Shown: positions 25,655 through 34,302 of the stretch, in pieces
Position numbering within the stretch: the first letter of the stretch is position 1
How the letters are laid out: each line of letters opens with the position of its first letter
Assembly (NCBI RefSeq): GCF_000428945.1
Contig: NZ_AUAX01000004.1
Span: 62,001 to 126,000, forward strand
Reading direction: 5' to 3'
From: Hamadaea tsunoensis DSM 44101
GTDB lineage: Bacteria; Actinomycetota; Actinomycetes; Mycobacteriales; Micromonosporaceae
Length of the DNA: 64,000 bases
Notes under the pieces: generated by a model
Databases searched by the model: none
What the model saw: only the letters and a program-made list of their open reading frames with translations
What the model was told of the DNA's origin: nothing
Made by a program: the position numbers and the translations under genes

Positions 25655-26554
25655 GTGGTCCGGCCAGGAGAACTCGTCATCGGTGTCGAGCACGTCCACC
25701 GCCTGGTCGCGGACCAGTTTCCGCAGTGGTCCGGACTGCCGGTCGTCGCGCAGCCGTTGACCGGCACCGACAACGCGCTGTTCCGGCTCGGCGACGACCT
25801 CGTCGCCCGGCTGCCCCGCGCGCCGTGGGCGGTCGACCAGGTGTCGACGGATACGACCTGGCTGCCGCTGCTCGCGCCGCACCTGCCGGTCCCGGTCCCG
25901 CTGCCGGTCGCGGTGGGGGAGCCGGACGCGGGCTATCCGTGGCCGTGGACGGTCGTCCCGTGGCTGCCCGGCCGCAATCCCGACCCCGAGGAGGACCTCG
26001 TCGGCGTCGCGGAGGACCTCGCCGGGTTCGTCCGCGCGATGATCGCGATCGAGCCGCTCGACGGGCCGCTGAAGCAGGGGATCGCCCGCGGCGTACCGCT
26101 GGAGTGCCGCGACGAACTGACCCGGCGGTCGATCGAGGAGCTGGGCGACCGGATCGACGGCCGGGCGGTGACCGCGGCCTGGGACGAGGCGATGGAGGCG
26201 GCCGCGTGGCCGGGGCCGCCGGCCTGGCTGCACGCCGACCTGATGGCCGGCAACCTGTTGGTCGACGGCGGCCGGCTCAGCGCGGTGATCGACTTCGGCG
26301 GCCTCGGCCGGGGCGACCCGGCGATCGAGCTGCTGCCGTGCTGGCGGCTGTTCGACGACCGGGCCGGTGCCGCCTATGTGGAGGCCCTCGGTTTCGACGA
26401 ACCCACCTGGGTACGCGGCTGGGCCTGGCCGCTGTCGATCTCGCTGTACTGGCTCGCCGACCTGTGGGACGTCCTCGATGACGAGGATCGCGCGTACGGG
26501 CTGCGCAGCATCGACATCGTCCTCCGCCACCGGGGTCGCCGGCCCGTCCGGTGA
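25655..26554 (+). CDS. Aminoglycoside-phosphotransferase family protein
   Basis: A 299-residue kinase-fold protein: the phosphate-binding strand region LTGTDNALFRLGDDLVARLPR, the catalytic loop WLHADLMAGNLLV (HxDxxxxN) at about residue 190, and IDFGGLGRGDPAIELLP for the metal-binding Asp. These proteins phosphorylate aminoglycosides, macrolides or small metabolites; the substrate here is unknown. GTG 25655 lies 8 nt after TTAGATT, with no ribosome site, so translation is probably leaderless. Confidence 0.85.
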   Translation: MVRPGELVIGVEHVHRLVADQFPQWSGLPVVAQPLTGTDNALFRLGDDLVARLPRAPWAVDQVSTDTTWLPLLAPHLPVPVPLPVAVGEPDAGYPWPWTVVPWLPGRNPDPEEDLVGVAEDLAGFVRAMIAIEPLDGPLKQGIARGVPLECRDELTRRSIEELGDRIDGRAVTAAWDEAMEAAAWPGPPAWLHADLMAGNLLVDGGRLSAVIDFGGLGRGDPAIELLPCWRLFDDRAGAAYVEALGFDEPTWVRGWAWPLSISLYWLADLWDVLDDEDRAYGLRSIDIVLRHRGRRPVR

Positions 26555-26563
26555 GGCGCGGCG

Positions 26564-26950
26564 TCAGCTCACCGGCAGCGGAGCCAGATCGGGCTCGACC
26601 CAGGCGGTCCGGGCCGTGGCCGACGCGAGCAGGGCCGAGCTGTAATGCGTACTCAGCAGGCGTTTGTCGAGCAGTTCCGGGTAGCGCTCGGCGAAGGTGT
26701 CGAAGTCGGCGGCGGGATCGGCGGTGTGGTGGCCGACGAGGCGTACCCAGGCCCGGCTGACCGTCTCGTGGTACTTCTGCGGCGCGCCAGCGTACCGGGC
26801 GGTGGTCTGGATTCCCTCGCGGACCAGGTCGCTCGCGGCGGCTTCGCCGTAGCGGCGGACCGCGTGCCAGGTCAGTTCGATGTGCTGGCGGTGGCCGAAG
26901 CGTACCGAGTGGGCCATCACCTCGGCCATGAGCTCGTCGAACGCGGTCAT
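26564..26950 (-). CDS. Conserved hypothetical protein
   Basis: A 128-residue soluble helical protein. Motifs seen are FGHRQHIELTWHAVRRYG near the start and KYHETVSRAWVRLVGHH in the middle; the paired His residues could bind metal or be structural. It begins inside the stop of the MarR gene (ATGA overlap), so both are made from one message and it may act with that regulator. I do not recognise a named family. Confidence 0.7.
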   Translation of the reverse strand: MTAFDELMAEVMAHSVRFGHRQHIELTWHAVRRYGEAAASDLVREGIQTTARYAGAPQKYHETVSRAWVRLVGHHTADPAADFDTFAERYPELLDKRLLSTHYSSALLASATARTAWVEPDLAPLPVS

Positions 26951-27363
26951 GGCCGGGCCGCCGTCAGGGCGTCGAGGACCGCGCGGGCGCCGTCGATCTG
27001 CTCCCGGCTGAGCCCGGCGAGCGCGCCGTGCTCCAGGTCGGCGAACGTCTGGCGGATCAGTGTCGCGGTCTCGCGGCCGTCGGCGGTCAGCTCGATGAGC
27101 ACCGCCCGGCGGTCGCCGGGGCGGGTGCCGCGGGTGATGAGGCCGCGCCGTTCCAGCCGGTCGAGGATGCCGGTGAGGGTCGCGGGCTTGCTGCCGACGG
27201 CCGCGCCGAGCTGCGAGACGGTACGCGGTTCGCCGTCGCCGAGGTTGCCCAGCACGTTGATCTCCGACGCGGTCAGGTCGAGGTCGACGAGCGTCGTCGT
27301 GACCAGGTGCAGCGTCGCATGGGTGGCCCGTTGCAGGGCGAGTAGTACGGGTTCGTTCTTCAC
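26947..27363 (-). CDS. MarR family transcriptional regulator
   Basis: A 138-residue winged helix-turn-helix protein: LTASEINVLGNLGDGEPRTV, then GAAVGSKPATLTGILDRLER as recognition helix, and the wing RGLITRGTRPGDRRAVLIEL. The GTG start (27363) follows a TATAAT box by 8 nt and lies next to a perfect palindrome (27363-27385) that contains the box. The message is therefore leaderless and probably autorepressed. It is co-transcribed with the hypothetical protein downstream. Confidence 0.9.
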   Translation of the reverse strand: MKNEPVLLALQRATHATLHLVTTTLVDLDLTASEINVLGNLGDGEPRTVSQLGAAVGSKPATLTGILDRLERRGLITRGTRPGDRRAVLIELTADGRETATLIRQTFADLEHGALAGLSREQIDGARAVLDALTAARP

Positions 27364-27385
27364 GGTTCCGAATTATACGGAACCG
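27363..27385. promoter_or_regulatory. Operator/promoter of the MarR gene
   Basis: CGGTTCCG and CGGAACCG form an 8-bp inverted repeat around a 7-nt centre. On the minus strand the centre holds TATAAT (27377-27372), 8 nt before the GTG start. Binding here would block the polymerase, so autoregulation is likely. Confidence 0.75.
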
Positions 27386-27472
27386 AAGTAATGCTGTCCA
27401 GCGTGCGCCGGACTCCCGGGAGATGCTTCAGATCACATATCGTATGAGAACCATATGACATAGGATCGGCGC

Positions 27473-28204
27473 ATGAGGATCGTCATCTTCGGCGCCCACG
27501 GGCTGACCGGGCGTACGCTCACCGGCCAGGCGCTGGCGGCCGGGCACGAGGTCACCGCGATCACCCGCCGGCCCGCCGAATTCCCCGTCGAGCATGCGCG
27601 GCTGCGCGTCGTCGGTGCGGACGTGTACGACGGGAACGCCGTGGACGCCGCGACGGCCGGTGCGGAGGCGGTGCTGTCCACGCTCGGCGTACCGTTCACC
27701 CGCAAGCCGGTCAGCGTCTACAGCGAGGGGATCCGCAACATCACGGCGGCCATGGCCCGGCACGGCGTGTCGCGGATCGTCGCCGTCAGCTCCAGCGCCA
27801 CGTATCCGCACCACCACGCCGACGGCGGCTTCCTGATGAACCGCGTACTGCAGCCGATCGTGGTCGCGACGATCGGGCGCAGCACGTACGCGGACATGCG
27901 GATCATGGAGGAGCACCTGCGGGGGAGCGGGCTGCGCTGGACGATCGTGCGGCCGTCCGGGCTCTTCGACACCCCGGAGGTGAGCCGGTACCGGCTCCAC
28001 GAGAACGAGGCGCCCGGCATCTTCACCAGCCGGGCCGATCTCGCGGCGAGCCTGCTCGAACAGCTCGCCGACGACCGCTACCTCCGCAAGGCGGTCGCCG
28101 TGACCACGGTGGAGGGTACGCCGACCCTGTGGCAGATGATGCGCAACGAAGCGGTCAAGCAGCCCGGCGGGCCGAGACCAGACCGCTCTCGTACGCCGCG
28201 ATGA
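27473..28204 (+). CDS. NAD(P)H-binding (NmrA/SDR-like) protein
   Basis: A 243-residue Rossmann protein: GAHGLTGRTLTGQAL at the N-terminus is the nucleotide-binding loop (GxxGxxG), IVAVSSSATYPHHH follows strand 5, and TIVRPSGLFDTP is the usual SDR-like C-terminal block. It probably reduces or senses a quinone or flavin-like compound; the substrate is unknown. ATG 27473 lies 8 nt after TAGGAT. The upstream AT-rich region contains CATATCGTATG and CATATG palindromes (27430-27460) that may be a regulator site. Confidence 0.8.
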   Translation: MRIVIFGAHGLTGRTLTGQALAAGHEVTAITRRPAEFPVEHARLRVVGADVYDGNAVDAATAGAEAVLSTLGVPFTRKPVSVYSEGIRNITAAMARHGVSRIVAVSSSATYPHHHADGGFLMNRVLQPIVVATIGRSTYADMRIMEEHLRGSGLRWTIVRPSGLFDTPEVSRYRLHENEAPGIFTSRADLAASLLEQLADDRYLRKAVAVTTVEGTPTLWQMMRNEAVKQPGGPRPDRSRTPR

Positions 28205-28295
28205 CCAGCTGCCGCTCGGCGTGCTCAAGGGCATCACACCGCTGTCGATCGTGGCGACCATCGCCGCGCTGGCCGTCCTCGGCATGCTCGGCTGA
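28185..28295 (+). pseudogene. Possible C-terminal remnant of a membrane protein
   Basis: A short frame overlapping the end of the preceding gene reads QLPLGVLKGITPLSIVATIA plus eight more hydrophobic residues and a TGA. It looks like the last membrane helix of a lost protein. No start codon or upstream domain is present. Confidence 0.25.
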
Positions 28296-28306
28296 ATCGG
28301 CCACGT

Positions 28307-31300
28307 TCAGCCGGGGAGCAGCGGACTGTCGCGGACGGCCGCCAGTGCCTCGTCTCGGCTCCACGCCTCCCCTTCGGCGAGTGCGGCCGCGTACCGCGCC
28401 GGTCCGATCAGTTCCTCGGCGGCCCGCATCACCAGCGCGGTGTCGGTGTCGGTCGCCAGCCGGGCCCCGTGCACGGCCCGGGCCGCGCCGAGCAGCAGCG
28501 CCGCCCGAGCGCCGTCGCCGTGCAGCAGGGCGACACCGGCCAGGCCGATGACGGCGTCGGCGGCGAGCAGGTAATTGCGGTGGCCGGCGGCTTCGTCGAG
28601 GAGGGTCCGGTGCAGCCGGGCGGCTTCGACCGGGCGGTCCGTGGCGGCGGCGATCCAACCGAGACCGCGCAGGGTCTTGAGGCGCAGGAAGCGGGCGTCG
28701 GCGCCGACGGTGGCCCCGGCGAGCGCCTTCGCGTACTGGTCGGCGGCTTCGGCCAGGTCGCCCTGCTGGCGGGCGACGTCCCCGAGCCCCTGGTGCAGTT
28801 CGGGCACGTCGCGGCGGCCCGCGCGGGCGGCGGTCGCGGCGGCGCGGTCGAGATCGGCGCGGGCCGCGGCCAGGTCCCCGGTGAGCACGCGGACCTTGGC
28901 CCGGCGGCAGAGCAGGTCGGTCAGCGTCGCGCTGGCGGTGACCAGCTCGGCGGCGGTGTCGACGGCCTGGCTCATGAGCGCGAGGGTCCCGGGCCAGTCG
29001 CCGCGCCAGGCGGCCAGTTCGGCCAGCAGGTCCAGGGCGTTCGTGGTTCCCCACCGGTCGCCGGTCGCGTGGAAGCCTTCGAGGGCGAGGGTGAGGGCCG
29101 CCTCGGCCGCGTCGGTCCCGCCGTGCGCCACCTCGCGGGTGCCTCGATGCAGCTGGGCGACGGCCTGGGACCAGGCGTCCGCCGCCGCCGGACGGTCCGG
29201 ATCGCGGCAGAGCACGGCCGTCGACGGCCAGCGGGGCGCCTGGTGGGCCACCGGGACCATCGCCCGCGTGAGCCGGCGGGCCGCCGTCGGGCCGGGATCG
29301 GGCGCTGCCATGGCGTTGCCGGCGCACAGCAGGTACTCCTCGGCCAGGTCGGCGGGCGGCGGGTCGCCGACCTGGGCCAGCAGCTCGACGCAGAGCACCG
29401 CGCCTTCGTGGCGCCGCCCGCCCAGGTACCAGTACCAGGACATCGCCGCGGCCATCCGCAGTGCCGACCGCGCGTCGCGGGACGCCGTCCAGCGCAGCGC
29501 GGCCCGCAGGTTGTCGTTCTCGGCGGCCAGCCGGTCCAGCCAGTCGAGCTGCCGGCGACCTCGCAGCTGCGGGTCGGCGGCAGCGGTGAACTGCCCGAAG
29601 TACTCGGCGTGCGCGGTTCGGACGGCGAGTTCCTCACCGGCTTCGGCCAGCTGCTCGGCACAGAAGGCCCGGATCGTCTCCAGCATCCGGTACCGGCCGC
29701 CGGAATAGTCTACAAAGGACTTCTCGGTGAGGCCGGCGAGCAGATCGGGCACGTCCGCTTCCGGCAGGCCGCACACCGCCGTGGCCGAGGCGACGGTCGC
29801 GCCGCCGGCGAACACGGTCAACCGCCGGGCGAGCGTACGCTCCGCCGGGTCGAGCAGCTCCCAGCTCCACCCGGTCACCGCCCGCAGCGTCTGATGCCGG
29901 GGTTCGGCGGTCCGGCTGCCCCGCGACAGCAGCCGGAACCGGTCGGACAGTCCCGCCGCGACCTCGGCCGGCGTGAGCGACCGCAGCCGCGCCGCGGCCA
30001 GCTCGATCGCGAGCGGGAGGCCGTCGAGTCCGGCGCAGATGCGTACCACGTCGTCGATGACGTCCTCGTCGAGCCGGAAATCCGGCCGGACCGTACGCGC
30101 CCGGTCGGCGAACAGGCGTACCGCCGGGCTGGCCAGGCGATCCTCCAGCGCGCAGCCCGCCGCGGCGACGGCGAGCTGGCCGACCGGGAACAGGGCCTCC
30201 CCGGTCAGCCCGAGCGACTCGCGGCTGGTGGCGAGGATGCGCACCTCGGGACACGCGGCGAGCAACCGGTGGGCGAGCCTCGCCGTGGCGTCGACGACGT
30301 GCTCGCAGTTGTCCAGGATGAGCAGCAGCCGGCGGTCGGCGAGCGCGGTCAGCAGGTGCCCCTCGGCGGCCGGCTGCGGGCGCGGTTCGGTGAGGCCGAG
30401 CGCCGCGGCGATGGTCTGCGCGAGCAGCCGGGCGTCGGTCAGCGGCGCCAGCTCGATGAACGCGAGCTCGCCGTCGATCGCGGCGGCGGCCTCGATGGCC
30501 AGTCGGGTCTTGCCGGTGCCGCCCGGCCCGGTGAGGGTCACCAGCCGCTCGCCGGCGAGCAGCCCGGCCAGCCGGGCGAGGTCGTCGTCGCGGCCGACGA
30601 AGCTGGTCAGCTGCGCGGGCGTGCGGCGGGGTCCGGGCGCCGGGCGGTCCCGGAGGATGGCCAGATGGGCGGCGGCCAGCTCCGGCGACGGATCGGCGCC
30701 GAGTTCGGCGGCCAGCGCGCGGCGGGTCCGTTCGTAGAGTTCGAGGGCCTCGGCCTGCTGCCCGCAATCGTAGAGCGCCCGCATCAGCAGTGCGCAGGCC
30801 CGTTCACGCAGCGGCTGCGCGGCCAGCAGATCGGACAGTCCGGCCACGGCGGCCACCGGTTCACCGCAGGCGAGCGCCGCCTCGGCATGGTCCTCGACCG
30901 CGGCCGTCCGCAGCTGGCCGAGACGGGCCGCGTACGCGTGGAGGAACGGCACGTCGGGCAGGTCGGGCCGGTCCCGTCCCTGCCACAGCGCCAGCGCCTG
31001 GGCCAGCAGCCGCTCGGCCGTCACGGGGTCGGCGGCCACGATCCGCCGTCCGTCGGCGGCCAGCCGGGCGAACAGGTGCGCGTCGACGGCGTCGGGTTCG
31101 ACGGCCAGGCGGTACCCGGCCGGACCGGACTCGATCGCGGCGCCGGTGCCGGCCACCAGGCGGCGCAGCCGGGACACCTGCCCGTGCAGCGCGTTCGCGG
31201 CGTCGGCCAGCGGGCCGTCGGCGTACAGGGCCTCGATCAGCCGGTCGGTGCTGACGGTCCGCCCGGGCTCCAGCAGCAGCAGCGCGAGGATGGCCTGGCG

Positions 31301-31399
31301 TTTCGGGCCGCTGATGGCCACCGTCGTGCCGTCGAGGTGACGGACCTCGACCGACCCCAGGATGCTGAACGTCGTGCCTGCGGGGTCCTGCGCGGTCAT
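28307..31399 (-). CDS. AfsR/SARP-type transcriptional activator with NB-ARC and TPR
   Basis: A 1030-residue regulator. Residues 10-90 form an OmpR-type DNA-binding domain (VEVRHLDGTTVAISGPKRQ, LLLLEPGRTVSTDRLIEAL), residues 95-245 a BTAD domain, and residues 265-560 an NB-ARC ATPase with TGPGGTGKTRLA and a LLILDNCEHV Walker B. The rest is TPR repeats. I chose ATG 31399 because AGGTGGA precedes it; a longer start at 31438 is possible. Such proteins activate antibiotic or secondary-metabolite genes, but no obvious target cluster adjoins it here, so it may act in trans. Confidence 0.88.
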   Translation of the reverse strand: MTAQDPAGTTFSILGSVEVRHLDGTTVAISGPKRQAILALLLLEPGRTVSTDRLIEALYADGPLADAANALHGQVSRLRRLVAGTGAAIESGPAGYRLAVEPDAVDAHLFARLAADGRRIVAADPVTAERLLAQALALWQGRDRPDLPDVPFLHAYAARLGQLRTAAVEDHAEAALACGEPVAAVAGLSDLLAAQPLRERACALLMRALYDCGQQAEALELYERTRRALAAELGADPSPELAAAHLAILRDRPAPGPRRTPAQLTSFVGRDDDLARLAGLLAGERLVTLTGPGGTGKTRLAIEAAAAIDGELAFIELAPLTDARLLAQTIAAALGLTEPRPQPAAEGHLLTALADRRLLLILDNCEHVVDATARLAHRLLAACPEVRILATSRESLGLTGEALFPVGQLAVAAAGCALEDRLASPAVRLFADRARTVRPDFRLDEDVIDDVVRICAGLDGLPLAIELAAARLRSLTPAEVAAGLSDRFRLLSRGSRTAEPRHQTLRAVTGWSWELLDPAERTLARRLTVFAGGATVASATAVCGLPEADVPDLLAGLTEKSFVDYSGGRYRMLETIRAFCAEQLAEAGEELAVRTAHAEYFGQFTAAADPQLRGRRQLDWLDRLAAENDNLRAALRWTASRDARSALRMAAAMSWYWYLGGRRHEGAVLCVELLAQVGDPPPADLAEEYLLCAGNAMAAPDPGPTAARRLTRAMVPVAHQAPRWPSTAVLCRDPDRPAAADAWSQAVAQLHRGTREVAHGGTDAAEAALTLALEGFHATGDRWGTTNALDLLAELAAWRGDWPGTLALMSQAVDTAAELVTASATLTDLLCRRAKVRVLTGDLAAARADLDRAAATAARAGRRDVPELHQGLGDVARQQGDLAEAADQYAKALAGATVGADARFLRLKTLRGLGWIAAATDRPVEAARLHRTLLDEAAGHRNYLLAADAVIGLAGVALLHGDGARAALLLGAARAVHGARLATDTDTALVMRAAEELIGPARYAAALAEGEAWSRDEALAAVRDSPLLPG

Positions 31400-31538
31400 C
31401 GTGTCCACCTGGATCTTGGCAGCTCGGGCGACTGCCATCGTAGAGCCGTCGCCCCGACGCAGGTGAGTCACCGAAGCTGTCCTGTCCCTCGATCCGTACG
31501 TACGCAAAGGCACGCCGCCTCTTCCGCAGCCGTGTCTA

Positions 31539-32075
31539 CTACTCGTCGAGAAGCGCTGCCTGACGACGCTTTAAGCTCGTATAGGTATTGCGAACGTACG
31601 TCGTGAAGTCGGGTGGATAGTCGATTGCGGCAAATAGCTCTTGAGATCCGTTCTCCCAGCCGGCCATGACAACGTCGTAGCTGGTGACATGAGAACAGAA
31701 CTCCGAAATGCATGCAGGCATCGTCTCGTCAACCAGCAGATCCGCTTTTGTCATGAGGATCTCGTATATCCGCTTGTTGGATGGCTGGAACACGATGGTC
31801 ATCCACGCCTGCCAAGCCGACCTTTGTTCGACGGTGAGCTGTTCCTGATCATCTTTCAACTGCCGCACGTCGTCGTATTTCGCGCAAAACGACTCGAATG
31901 AGATCCTGGTTGAGTCTGACAGGGAAAACGCGGGGCCATAGAGCTCGGTCAACTGGCGGTTGACTCGCGACAGGCGGTCCGACCTGCCCTGAAGACGGCG
32001 AGTATGGAAATATGTAAAGAGAAAACCCAGCACTGCCACTGAGACCGTCGTACCGGCAGTCATGGCGACAGCCAT
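31539..32075 (-). CDS. Single-pass membrane protein of unknown function
   Basis: A 178-residue protein with one N-terminal membrane helix (about residues 6-22, TTVSVAVLGFLFTYFH), then a cytosolic helical domain with LYGPAFSLSDSTRISFESFC and a C-terminal part rich in aromatic and acidic residues. ATG 32075 has GGAGAC upstream. Base composition is lower in GC than its neighbours, suggesting recent transfer. The 32076-32381 stretch upstream contains no supported gene. Confidence 0.6.
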   Translation of the reverse strand: MAVAMTAGTTVSVAVLGFLFTYFHTRRLQGRSDRLSRVNRQLTELYGPAFSLSDSTRISFESFCAKYDDVRQLKDDQEQLTVEQRSAWQAWMTIVFQPSNKRIYEILMTKADLLVDETMPACISEFCSHVTSYDVVMAGWENGSQELFAAIDYPPDFTTYVRNTYTSLKRRQAALLDE

Positions 32076-32381
32076 ACGTCTCCGTCCTCTCGCCCGAACT
32101 AGCTGCTTGCAGCCAGCGCCTTGGCCTTGCTCCATTAAGGAGCCTCAGGCTAGTTGTCAAGGAGCTGAGCGGCCATCCTCCGAACATCTTTAGCTGCTTG
32201 TCAGCTCAATCTGCCGCGGGGCGCCCGTAGAGTAGGTCGATCTGACGGAGGCGATGATGGCGATCAACGAACATCCCGCCTGGGGCCTGTCTTCTCGATC
32301 GTGAGCCGCGTCAGAGTTGCGATGAAGACTGCCGGTCGACTCTCCCCGGCTCATCACATCCACGGTGAACGACGCCGCGAT

Positions 32382-33191
32382 TCAAGATTGACAGGACAGG
32401 ATCTGGGCCGGCGACGGTTTGCGGCCTGACCAGACGCCGCTGACCCGGCGCAGGACGAGATCCCTCGCCGCCAGCGCCAGCACCCGCTCGTGGAATTCGG
32501 CGCGCCGGTCGTCCGGCAGGTCTTCGATGAAGGCCCGGTACCCGTGCGTCAGCGACCACCGCCACAGCGCCCCGGTGTCCGGAAACGGGATGGCGACCTC
32601 GGCGAAGTCCTCGCGCAGGTCGACGAAGCCCGCCTCGTCCAGCAGGTCCGCCGCGTCGACCGGCGTACCCATGCTGCCGTTGGGCGGCAGGTAGGCGGTG
32701 AACTCCCCGAACAGCTCGTTGAGGCGTACGCCCAGTTCGTCTTCGCCCGACACCGCCGGACCGCCCCGGCTGCGGGAGCTGCCGCCGGTGAACGCGAACC
32801 GCCCGCCAGGTCTGAGGACCCGGTACGCCTCGGCCACCCCGGCCGCGGGATCGTCGAGGATGTGGATGGCGAAGGAGGACGCGACCACGTCGAAGGTGCC
32901 GTCCGCGAACGTGAGCGCCTGCGCGTCCATGGTGTACGCCTCGGCGGCCGGGAACGCGGCGGAAAGCTCCCGCACCATGCCGGGGGCGGCGTCGACGGCG
33001 GTGACGCGGCAGCCGCGGGCGAGCGCGGGGGCCGTCAGCGCGCCCCGTCCGGCGCCGAGGTCCAGGAAGGCGCAGCCGGGCGGCGGATCGATGGCGGCGA
33101 TGATCGCCGTGCCGAAGGAGGCGAAGAAGGGAACGACTTCGTCATAGTCGGCCGCGACGCGATCGAACAGCTCCCATGAGGATCCTTGCAT
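32382..33191 (-). CDS. SAM-dependent methyltransferase
   Basis: A 269-residue class I methyltransferase: motif I FLDLGAGRGALTAPAL at about residues 41-56, motif II VTAVDAAPGMV, the motif IV segment FDVVASSFAIHILDD, and RVLRPGGRFAFTG in motif VI. The C-terminal 100 residues probably form the substrate-binding lid. The substrate is not clear. The gene follows the DUF5937/ArsR regulator on the same strand and may be controlled by it. Confidence 0.85.
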   Translation of the reverse strand: MQGSSWELFDRVAADYDEVVPFFASFGTAIIAAIDPPPGCAFLDLGAGRGALTAPALARGCRVTAVDAAPGMVRELSAAFPAAEAYTMDAQALTFADGTFDVVASSFAIHILDDPAAGVAEAYRVLRPGGRFAFTGGSSRSRGGPAVSGEDELGVRLNELFGEFTAYLPPNGSMGTPVDAADLLDEAGFVDLREDFAEVAIPFPDTGALWRWSLTHGYRAFIEDLPDDRRAEFHERVLALAARDLVLRRVSGVWSGRKPSPAQILSCQS

Positions 33192-33244
33192 GGTCGCAGA
33201 TGCTGGCGGATCCGCGATTTCCCGGCAATCGGATATTCGCCGGC

Positions 33245-34240
33245 TCAGTCCATGGCGGATGATCCGCCGGCCACGGCGTCGCCGAGCGCGGTCCGCTCGT
33301 AGAGCACCGACCGGCCGTCCCGGGCGCCGCGGACGAGACCGGCCCGGCGCAGCACCGCGAGGTGGTCGCCGACCGCGCCGGGTGCCATCGTCAGGCTGCG
33401 GGCGAGCTGCGTCGTGCTGGCCGGGTCGGCCAGGCTGAGCAGGAGCCGGGCGCGCGAGCGGCCGAGCAGGTCCGCGAGCGCCGCGGAGTCGTCGGCCCGG
33501 TCGGGCTCCCACAGGGCGGCGCTGCCGCGGGCCGGGTAGATCAGCGCCCGCGGCCAGCTGTCGTCGTGGTGCACGGCCACGCCCGGCCAGATCGTCCCGC
33601 CCGGGACGAGCAGCAGCCCCTCGCCGTTCAGGTCGACCGTGCGGCGGGCGGACAGGCCGCGTACCTCGATGCCGCCGGCGTGCCAGGCGACCGACGGGTG
33701 CAGGCCGTCCAGGGCCGCCGCCCAGCCGCCCCGGCCGAGCAGTCCCGCCCGGTGCACGACGTCCCGCTCGCAGATCGCCCGCAGCTGCGGCCAGTCCGGC
33801 GCGACCAGTTCCCGCCACGCGATGTCCATCGCGTCGCCGATCCGCCGCACGACCTGCCGGTCGCGCAGGACGGCCACCGTCCGCGGGCTGGGCGGTGGGC
33901 GTACGTCCAGATAGGAGGCGATCTCCGCGCGGGCCTCGCGCAGCGGCGTGGAGCGCAGGGCGGCGAGGTCGTCGGCCCAGGTCTGGGCCATGCCGGCGGG
34001 CGGCCGGGCGATGAAGTCGGCGCCGCCGTGCGGGCGTTGCAGCGCGAGGGCGGCGTCGAGCTCGGTCTCGCGGCGCAGGCGGGCGAAGGCGGGCCGCAGC
34101 CGGTCGAGCCAGGGGGAGGGCGGGCGGTGCCGGTCGCGACCGGACAGCCGGCGCAGGATGTTGTTCAGCTCCATGGCCGGGGACACCGCGAACCGGCTGT
34201 GCAGCAGGTCGTCGGCGCCCACCTCGAAGCGGATCACCAC
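33245..34240 (-). CDS. ArsR-family regulator with N-terminal DUF5937-like domain
   Basis: A 331-residue protein. The C-terminal 80 residues form a winged helix-turn-helix (STTQLARSLTMAPGAVGDHL, VLRRAGLVRGARDGRSVLYE). The N-terminal 240 residues match the DUF5937-type sensor found in such actinobacterial regulators (VIRFEVGADDLLHSRFAVSP start). The start is GTG 34240 or the next GTG at 34237, downstream of a TAAGGT box. The gene is divergent from an MFS exporter with 62 nt between starts, so it probably controls that exporter. Confidence 0.8.
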   Translation of the reverse strand: MVIRFEVGADDLLHSRFAVSPAMELNNILRRLSGRDRHRPPSPWLDRLRPAFARLRRETELDAALALQRPHGGADFIARPPAGMAQTWADDLAALRSTPLREARAEIASYLDVRPPPSPRTVAVLRDRQVVRRIGDAMDIAWRELVAPDWPQLRAICERDVVHRAGLLGRGGWAAALDGLHPSVAWHAGGIEVRGLSARRTVDLNGEGLLLVPGGTIWPGVAVHHDDSWPRALIYPARGSAALWEPDRADDSAALADLLGRSRARLLLSLADPASTTQLARSLTMAPGAVGDHLAVLRRAGLVRGARDGRSVLYERTALGDAVAGGSSAMD

Positions 34241-34302
34241 CTGACCTTACGCCGGGGGACGTATCATTCGCCGCCCGCCGCCGCGGCGGCCAGGCTGCCC
34301 GC

